Assembly (NCBI GenBank): GCA_947632535.1
Contig: CANRPR010000007.1
Span: 1 to 49,388 of the forward strand
Reading direction: 5' to 3'
Length of the DNA: 49,388 nt
DNA from: an uncultured Clostridia bacterium
GTDB lineage: Bacteria; Bacillota; Clostridia; TANB77; CAG-508
Below the pieces are notes generated by a model, which was not told the origin of the DNA, did no database searches, and saw only the letters and a list, made by a program, of their open reading frames with translations. Made by a program: the position numbers and the translations under genes. Shown piece after piece: positions 43,763 through 49,388 of the stretch (the first letter of the stretch is position 1; each line of letters opens with the position of its first letter).

Positions 43763-46700
43763 TATTTTTCTCTCCTAACTTCATTGAAAGCATTTTTGAA
43801 ATACCATTTTCCTGCATAGTAATTCCGTATACTGTGTCTGCAGCTTCCATAGTACCTTTTCTGTGTGTAATTACTAGAAATTGTGTCTCTTTTACAAATT
43901 TTTTTAAGTAGTCTGCATATCTGTAAACATTAACATCGTCTAGAGCCGCTTCAATTTCGTCTAACACGCAAAATGGTGCAGGATTAATTTGTAATATAGC
44001 AAATAATAATGCAATAGCTGTAAATGCTTTTTCTCCACCTGATAGTAAGGTCATACTTTGTAATTTTTTTCCTGGTGGCTGTACTTGTATATCAATTCCG
44101 CATTCTAATACATTTTCTTTATCTTCTAGTATTAGTTCAGCTTTTCCACCGCCAAATAGTTCTTTGAATACATCATTGAAATTGCGATTAATAATTTCAA
44201 ATTGTTTTTCAAATTGTTCTTTCATGACGTTTGTCATGTCCTGAATTACTTTTTTTAATTTATTCATTGTGTTTTCTAAATCTAGTCTTTGTTCGCACAT
44301 GAAATCATATCTTTTTGATGTTTCTTTATATTCTTCAATTGAGTCTATATTAATACTTCCTAAGTCTTTTATTTCGTTTCGTAAAGAGTTTACTTGTTTA
44401 GTGGTTTGAGCTATATTAGTTGGTTTTTCGTATTCACTAATATTGTTTGGAGTTAGTTCATATTCATCCCACATTGTGTTAATAACTTCTTCTAAGTCTT
44501 GCTCTAATTTAGTTTTTTTCACATCAATTTTCACAATTTGTGCTTTTAAATCTTCTATTACTTCAAACTGGCTAGATATTTCTTCTTCAGTGTTTTTTAG
44601 CTTTTCGTTTTTATTTGTTCTATCTTGTTTTAGTTCTTCTATTTTTGTACCACTGTTTGAAACTTCGTTTTTGATGTTTATAATTTGTTCTTCTATTTTT
44701 GTAATGTTTTCTTGTAATGCTATGTTATCTTCTGCCATAATTTTGGTTTGATTTACTTTGTTTTCAATAGATTTCTGGCAGTTTTCAATGTCTTTATTGA
44801 TTCTTTCTACCATTTCTTCTACTGAAGCTTTGCTTTCGTCAAAAGAAGATACAGATATTTTTAGGTTTGTAATGTCAAAGTTTAAGTCATCTATAATTTT
44901 TTGATTATCTTTATTTGAAACTGTAAATTCTTCTATTTCTCTGTTTATTGCATTTATTTGACTTGTTAAGTTTTCTATTTCTTTATTGTATTCTTCTTTT
45001 TTTGTGTTTATATTATTTTTCTGCTCTGCAAGATCTTTTTCTTCTTTTCTTAGTTTGTCCAATTTCTGTTCTAATCTCTGTATATTTTCTTCAACTGCTA
45101 CTAGTTTTTGTTTGTCTGTTGCATATACAATTTCTATTTCTTGCATACTGCTTTCTAGGTTGCTTACTTGCTCTAGTAGTCCTTCTATACTACTTTCATA
45201 TTCTTGTTTTTTCTTAGTTTCAGTTTCTATTTTTTTATTTAACTGTGATACTTGCTTTTTTAGTTCTTCTATTTCTCTTGTTCTTCCAAGTATATTTACT
45301 GTTTTTTGCATTACAGAACCACCTGTAATTCCACCAGTTGCGTTTATAATGTCTCCATCTAGTGTTACTATTTTAAAACCATATTTATTTTGTTTTGCTA
45401 ACTTTATAGCATGTTCCATGTTATCTACTATAACTGTTCTTCCTATTAAGTTTAATATGATTTCTTCGTATTTTTTGTCGAATTTAACTAGGTCTGATGC
45501 TATGCCTATAACTCCTTCTACTTCTTTTATGTTATCTAGCTTTTTTCCTTTTACTGAACTAATTGGTAGAAAAGTAGCCCTACCTAAGTTATTTTTTCTT
45601 AAATATTCTACTAATTTTTTTGCATCTTCTTCTGCAACGGTAACAATGTTTTGTAATGCTGCTCCAAGCGCCATTTCTATTGCTGTTTGGTATTTTTTCT
45701 CTACTGATACAAGGTTGCTTAGTACTCCTTCTACACCTTTTTTTAGAGTATCATCCTTTTCACATGCAATTAGTAATGATTTTACACTTTTTGCATATCC
45801 TTCTTTTTCTTTTTCTGTTTCTATTAGGAATTTAAGTCTTGCTGATTTTACTCTTTCGTCTTGAATGTATTCGTTTATTTTGTTATCATAATTTTTTATA
45901 TTATCGTTGGCTTCTTCTTTTTGTTTTATGATGTTTTCTAATTGTTTTGTGGCTTCATTCTTTTTTTGCTCTATTTCGTAAAATGTTTTTGAAATATCTT
46001 CTTTTGTAACCCTTGTACTGTCTAGTTCTGATATTGTAGTCCTTAGTTCGAATTGTACGGTTTTTTCTCTTTTTTCTAAGTTTTCGAAGTTGACTTCTAA
46101 TCCATTTATATTGCTATTTAATTCATATCTTTTATCCACATTTTGTTCTATTTGTTTCTTTTTATTTTCTATTTCTAGCTCTTTTGTGGATAATTTTTGT
46201 GTTATTTTTGATAGCTCAGCTTCTTTTTCTTCTAATTCTTTTTGAAATTTTTCTTTATTTGTTGATAAGTTAGTTTGTTTTTCTATTTTTGAATTTTTTT
46301 CGTTTTCTAACTCTATAACTCTCTGTTTTGAGTCCTCTATTTCCTTTTTAAATCTATCTGTATTTTCTCTATTGTTTGATATTCTTTCTTTTGCAACTTC
46401 TATTTGAGAGTTTAATTGCTCTATTTCTTTTTGGCTTTCAAATCCAATGTTTTGCATATTTTCTATCTTGTTGGTTATGTCGTCTATTTCTAGTTTTAAT
46501 GCTTCTTTTAAGTTTTTTATTTTTTCCATTTTGCTATTTGCATCGTTGTTTTGGTCAACTAGAATGTCTTCGTCTATTTTTATTTTTTCTAATTTTTCTT
46601 TATAGCTATCTATATTATATAGGAATAGTCCTACTTCTATGTTTTTTAATTCTTCTCGTAAGTCTAAGAATTTTTTTGCTTTTTCAGATTGTTTTTTTAG

Positions 46701-47312
46701 TGGTTCAATACTGTTTTCGATTTCACTTAAAATGTCATTAATTCTTAGGAGATTTACTTTTGTATGTTCTAGTTTCTTTTCGGCCTCGATTTTTCTTACT
46801 CTATATTTTACAATTCCTGCGGCTTCTTCGAATATGTGTCTTCTATCTTCTGATTTGTTGCTTAGTATTTCGTCAATTTTGCCTTGTCCTATTATGCTGT
46901 ATCCATCTCTGCCAATTCCAGTGTCCATGAATAACTCCAATATGTCTTTTAATCTGCATGGAGTTTTATTTATGAAGTAACCTGTTTCTCCTGTTCTATA
47001 TATTTTTCTTGTGACAGTAACTTCTGCATATTCTATTGGTAACTTTGCATCACTATTGTCGAATACAATTGTAGCTTCTGCAAATCCTAGTGATTTTCTG
47101 TTTTGTGTTCCTGCAAATATTATATCTTCCGATTTTGCACCTCTCAGGGATTTTATGCTTTGCTCTCCTAATACCCATCGAATTGCATCTGAAATATTGC
47201 TTTTGCCTGAGCCGTTTGGTCCTATTACTGCTGTAATTCCCGGCATGAATTCTAATACTGTTTTGTCTGCAAACGATTTAAATCCTTGCAGTTCTAATCG
47301 TTTTAAATACAT
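43755..47312 (-). CDS. smc: Chromosome segregation protein SMC
   Basis: The 1185-residue protein is the normal SMC length. The N-terminal ATPase half has Walker A GPNGSGKSNISDAIRWVLGE. Two long coiled coils (about 170-500 and 680-1010) flank a hinge domain around 510-680 (GVEGVLSNLVSVEKKYQTAI and GYIIG-type glycines in GGITGGS). The C-terminus has the ABC signature TLLSGGEKAFTAIALLFA and Walker B FCVLDEIEAALDD. SMC with ScpAB compacts and segregates the chromosome. AGGTGAT precedes the ATG. It starts the smc-vanZ-pyrB run. There is no in-frame CGG in 1185 codons. Confidence 0.97.
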   Translation of the reverse strand: MYLKRLELQGFKSFADKTVLEFMPGITAVIGPNGSGKSNISDAIRWVLGEQSIKSLRGAKSEDIIFAGTQNRKSLGFAEATIVFDNSDAKLPIEYAEVTVTRKIYRTGETGYFINKTPCRLKDILELFMDTGIGRDGYSIIGQGKIDEILSNKSEDRRHIFEEAAGIVKYRVRKIEAEKKLEHTKVNLLRINDILSEIENSIEPLKKQSEKAKKFLDLREELKNIEVGLFLYNIDSYKEKLEKIKIDEDILVDQNNDANSKMEKIKNLKEALKLEIDDITNKIENMQNIGFESQKEIEQLNSQIEVAKERISNNRENTDRFKKEIEDSKQRVIELENEKNSKIEKQTNLSTNKEKFQKELEEKEAELSKITQKLSTKELEIENKKKQIEQNVDKRYELNSNINGLEVNFENLEKREKTVQFELRTTISELDSTRVTKEDISKTFYEIEQKKNEATKQLENIIKQKEEANDNIKNYDNKINEYIQDERVKSARLKFLIETEKEKEGYAKSVKSLLIACEKDDTLKKGVEGVLSNLVSVEKKYQTAIEMALGAALQNIVTVAEEDAKKLVEYLRKNNLGRATFLPISSVKGKKLDNIKEVEGVIGIASDLVKFDKKYEEIILNLIGRTVIVDNMEHAIKLAKQNKYGFKIVTLDGDIINATGGITGGSVMQKTVNILGRTREIEELKKQVSQLNKKIETETKKKQEYESSIEGLLEQVSNLESSMQEIEIVYATDKQKLVAVEENIQRLEQKLDKLRKEEKDLAEQKNNINTKKEEYNKEIENLTSQINAINREIEEFTVSNKDNQKIIDDLNFDITNLKISVSSFDESKASVEEMVERINKDIENCQKSIENKVNQTKIMAEDNIALQENITKIEEQIINIKNEVSNSGTKIEELKQDRTNKNEKLKNTEEEISSQFEVIEDLKAQIVKIDVKKTKLEQDLEEVINTMWDEYELTPNNISEYEKPTNIAQTTKQVNSLRNEIKDLGSINIDSIEEYKETSKRYDFMCEQRLDLENTMNKLKKVIQDMTNVMKEQFEKQFEIINRNFNDVFKELFGGGKAELILEDKENVLECGIDIQVQPPGKKLQSMTLLSGGEKAFTAIALLFAILQINPAPFCVLDEIEAALDDVNVYRYADYLKKFVKETQFLVITHRKGTMEAADTVYGITMQENGISKMLSMKLGEKNNA

Positions 47313-47387
47313 TTAATATCACCTAAATTTATTAAATTTGTGTAGTTTTGGACTTTCGCCATTTTGCTATAAGAACAAAACTATTTT

Positions 47388-47543
47388 TTATGTGTTTATG
47401 ACATAAAATTGTGATTTGTTTTTTTGTGCTATGTCAATGGAATTAAACCTCTTTGATACAAGTCCATTATTTTCATTTTTTGTTTCTGTTTTATGTTTTA
47501 TTTTTTTATACCTTCTCGGTAGTACCCTTGAGTAGCTACCCAT
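47388..47543 (-). CDS. Possible small ORF (51 aa), low support
   Basis: An uninterrupted frame starts MGSYSRVLPRRYKKIKHKTE and continues as a Lys/Asn-rich sequence for 51 residues. It lacks a Shine-Dalgarno sequence, and nothing in it is recognised. The GC-richer start (GGTAGCTACTCAAGGGTACT) can also fold, so this could be RNA-level structure or a remnant of a gene linked to the neighbouring template-like repeat. It lies between the smc start and that repeat. Confidence 0.2.
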   Translation of the reverse strand: MGSYSRVLPRRYKKIKHKTETKNENNGLVSKRFNSIDIAQKNKSQFYVINT

Positions 47544-47616
47544 CTGGGACAGAAATATTTAAATTTCTTCAAATGAATACAGTATATTAATATTGCTTAT
47601 TCATTCGTGTATCGAA

Positions 47617-47757
47617 GTGCTAGAACGTGAGCACCGGGCGGAACCCATTATTGCTGTTCGCATTGCCATTGTTCGCATTCGAGTTCAACACGCCTGCATT
47701 AGCTCCATCATTGCAATTGCTACCGCGACCCAAGAACGAAGCGCTAGCCAATTGCTG
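47617..47757 (-). repeat. Diversity-generating-retroelement-like template repeat
   Basis: On the minus strand this GC-rich (about 50%) stretch has the conceptual translation GRGSNCNDGANAGVLNSNAN, continuing with an Asn-rich stretch and ending NGFRPVLTF and a stop. Eleven of 38 codons are AAC/AAT, placed at the positions expected to vary. The same frame and length match the C-terminus of the FGE-like protein downstream of 47974 (18 of 38 residues identical, including GFRPVL). An in-frame stop lies just upstream and there is no start codon or ribosome binding site, so it is not translated. A small hairpin GTGCT-8 nt-AGCAC (47617-47634) marks the end. No reverse transcriptase or Avd gene is in the window. 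Confidence 0.6.
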
Positions 47758-47855
47758 ATTTAATCCCTATTTTTATATATCACAAATTGTAACTTTGTTC
47801 AACATTATTTTTCATGTTTTTTTCATAAATGTTTCAAAAATGTTACATGATATTT

Positions 47856-47914
47856 AAAAGTTGTACAATGCGCTCAAGCGTTAATTATTTTTGCTTGAGG
47901 TTTGTACAACTTTT
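47856..47914 (-). terminator. Large hairpin downstream of the FGE-like gene
   Basis: AAAAGTTGTACAA (from 47856) pairs with TTGTACAACTTTT (to 47914), with an inner CTCAAGC/GCTTGAG stem. It ends with TTTT and separates the FGE-like gene from the template-like repeat. Confidence 0.85.
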
Positions 47915-47973
47915 GATGTATGTTATTTGTTAATTAGGTTGCAAAATTTATTATTTTATATCCCATTTTATCA

Positions 47974-49388
47974 CTAGAAGTTCAATACTGGGCGGAATCC
48001 CGGGTGATGACTGGCAGCCCCATCTACGCAACTTGTAGCAAAAATTCCCGCATTTTCTCCATCCTTTGCTGCACCTCCCCTTAATAAAAACGGTATCTTT
48101 CCACTTCCAATACACTCCATATCATTATTCCATGTTTGTCCATATTGTTTGCTTTCAGAGGAAATGGCAATTTTCCAATCTGTATCTTTCCCATTAGTCT
48201 TATTTACAATTCCCAGATAACTCCAGCTTCCGGCAACTTCATTTATTCCTATTCCTTTTATTTTTTCTAAGTTATTCCATGTTTCTTCTGTTAAGTCGTG
48301 TCTCTTTTTCTCGTATGCTTCTTCTGTTTTACTTACGTTCCACAATGTATCTTGTGTTATTCCTTCTCCTTCTGCATCTTCTGTTCCTGCTACATGTATT
48401 TTATTGCTTTTTTCTTCTCCGCTTACTTCATATACTTCCCAGTAATTTTCATAAGTTTGGTTTATTGTTGCTTTTCCATCTGATATTGTAAAATATTGTA
48501 TGTCTGTTTCACTACTGCTTTTTCCATTTGTACTTAGATTTACATTTCCATTATTATAATATGCTGCTACCACTTCCCAACTACCGCCAGACATATCATA
48601 TATTCCGTAGACATTTCCTGTTGTACTTGCCAGTTGTCCTAATGCTGTATCATAACCATATGCGTTTGCATCCCAATTTCCATACATTTCTTCGCCATTC
48701 GTTGCTTTTGGTCCCGCTCCTGTATGTATATTATAATACCTACAATCATTAACTCCATTAGCATTTATCATTGGCACATTTCCAAAAGAACTATAACATA
48801 GGTATGCTACTGCTCCCCATTCATTGTTTTTTATTAAATGACTATTTAATGCTGTTGACCAACCATATTTGCTTAGTTTATCTTCTTTCATACTCATGCT
48901 CTGATATTGACTCTCTCCTATGGTTATGTGTCTCCAGCTTATTTCATTTGGCAATATTCTTACGTATGTACTTTCAGTTGATAATATTGAATCCTTTGCT
49001 CCATCTTTTCTATTTCCTACGGCATCTCCTGTATCTCCATTTGTTAATCCACTTGCCTCAAACTTTGCTACCCATATTCCTGTTAGGTCTTCTTCTCCAA
49101 ATCTGAATGCTGGATGTACTATCTTTGGTGTTGGATTTCCTGCTGATACTTTACTTAAATCATAATTATATGTTCCATCATCATTTTTTGTTACTTCTAT
49201 TCCCGTTTCGCTGTCTGTTCTTTCTCCATAATTTACTCCATCTGTTCCTACATCTGTTGCATCTTTTAAGAAGGTTATACTTATCTTTTTGGCTTTTGAA
49301 TTTGTTTCTGCTGGTGTTTCTTCATTTGATGTTTTTGTTCCTTCTCTTATACTATATGCATATCTTGGTATCCATACAAAAAATGTTG
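47974..49388 (-). CDS. FGE/SUMF1-like (C-type-lectin-fold) protein with DGR-type variable C-terminus; 5' end outside the window
   Basis: The frame is open to the window edge, so the N-terminus is missing; the visible part is about 471 residues. It contains FFVWIPRYAYSIREG and HPAFRFGEEDLTGIWVAKFE. Further on are NNEWGAVAYLCYSSFG and STTGNVYGIYDMSGGSWEV, the FGE-sulfatase (SUMF1) fold used by many DGR target proteins of gut Clostridia. The C-terminal 38 residues (FLLRGGAAKDGENAGIF ... PGFRPVLNF) align in register with the neighbouring Asn-rich template-like repeat. Nucleotide identity is only about half and differences are not limited to adenines, so the two are not a recent template/variable pair. 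It is probably a surface-displayed ligand-binding protein; metal or enzymatic activity is not shown. No in-frame CGG. Confidence 0.82.
   Translation of the reverse strand, partial: TFFVWIPRYAYSIREGTKTSNEETPAETNSKAKKISITFLKDATDVGTDGVNYGERTDSETGIEVTKNDDGTYNYDLSKVSAGNPTPKIVHPAFRFGEEDLTGIWVAKFEASGLTNGDTGDAVGNRKDGAKDSILSTESTYVRILPNEISWRHITIGESQYQSMSMKEDKLSKYGWSTALNSHLIKNNEWGAVAYLCYSSFGNVPMINANGVNDCRYYNIHTGAGPKATNGEEMYGNWDANAYGYDTALGQLASTTGNVYGIYDMSGGSWEVVAAYYNNGNVNLSTNGKSSSETDIQYFTISDGKATINQTYENYWEVYEVSGEEKSNKIHVAGTEDAEGEGITQDTLWNVSKTEEAYEKKRHDLTEETWNNLEKIKGIGINEVAGSWSYLGIVNKTNGKDTDWKIAISSESKQYGQTWNNDMECIGSGKIPFLLRGGAAKDGENAGIFATSCVDGAASHHPGFRPVLNF

Larger units (their letters stand above)
47313..47973. 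other. Gene-poor intergenic region between smc and the FGE-like gene
   Basis: The region is AT-rich apart from the template-like repeat (47617-47757), a hairpin (47856-47914) and the weak small ORF (47388-47543). I see no tRNA, rRNA or CRISPR array here. Confidence 0.7.

Noticed and set aside
47617-48090. The template-like repeat as the active template for the adjacent FGE-like gene
   Set aside because: Aligned codons agree at only about half of bases and differ at many non-adenine and third positions, so adenine-specific mutagenesis cannot explain the difference.
1-49388. CGG simply reassigned to another amino acid
   Set aside because: Reassignment keeps the frame, but all six genes need a one-base shift after CGG to continue in the conserved frame.
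1-49388. CRISPR arrays, rRNA or tRNA genes
   Set aside because: I saw no regularly spaced repeats and no rRNA or cloverleaf-like sequences. The dispersed repeats are unevenly placed and palindromic.

Overview
The window is low-GC (about 30%) DNA from an anaerobic Clostridia-type Firmicute, most likely an uncultured gut lineage. The evidence is AGGAGG-type ribosome binding sites, SpoIIM and XerD, RNase J, family II pyrophosphatase, SMC, a SpoVD-like PBP, an LPXTG-anchored surface protein and a Gram-positive type IV pilus / type II secretion-like cluster. Nearly all genes are on the minus strand. The exceptions are a partial Rpn-like gene, tmcAL, deoD, ppaC and a PBP.

Layout: 1-245 tail of an Rpn/PD-(D/E)XK protein; 243-1925 LPXTG surface protein; 2072-3748 xerD and spoIIM; 3831-5026 EndoQ-like PHP nuclease; 5184-7126 two unknown genes, coaE and rnhA; 7280-8512 tmcAL (+); 8562-11186 valS; 11458-13217 deoD and ppaC (+); 13305-18804 rnjA-gltX-DUF951-pth-rng operon; 19023-19925 ROK glucokinase; 20006-29126 pilus cluster; 29415-31691 PASTA PBP (+); 31748-39806 giant NdvB-like glucan synthase/phosphorylase; 39987-42293 two-component system; 42376-47312 pyrB, vanZ-like gene and smc; 47313-47973 non-coding region with a diversity-generating-retroelement-like template repeat; 47974-49388 partial FGE/C-type-lectin-fold protein.

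The main discovery is a coding rule. Five genes are broken into two or three frames (EndoQ-like twice, ppaC, pth, ndvB, and the sensor kinase). All six breaks lie exactly at a zero-frame CGG codon. Each is repaired by skipping the C and reading the next GGN (Gly) in the +1 frame. By my hand scan of roughly 15,000 codons, CGG occurs in frame nowhere else in a functional frame, although dozens of CGG trinucleotides occur out of frame in intact genes. The downstream parts are conserved and essential (SRKKQ of the pyrophosphatase, the GH94 catalytic region, the whole kinase module). This points to CGG being an unassigned or hungry codon that triggers efficient +1 frameshifting, or being read as a CGGN quadruplet. 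It does not look like random pseudogenes or sequencing errors.

Other notable structure: (i) a dispersed palindromic repeat family built on GGGGACGGTTCTTTTTTGGAC (REP/BIME-like) at five loci, including a 63-bp near-perfect palindrome, an inverted pair in the deoD leader, and a copy read in frame as part of a sortase-anchor segment; (ii) an Asn-codon-rich, GC-rich template-repeat-like sequence beside the FGE-like gene, with no reverse transcriptase in the window.
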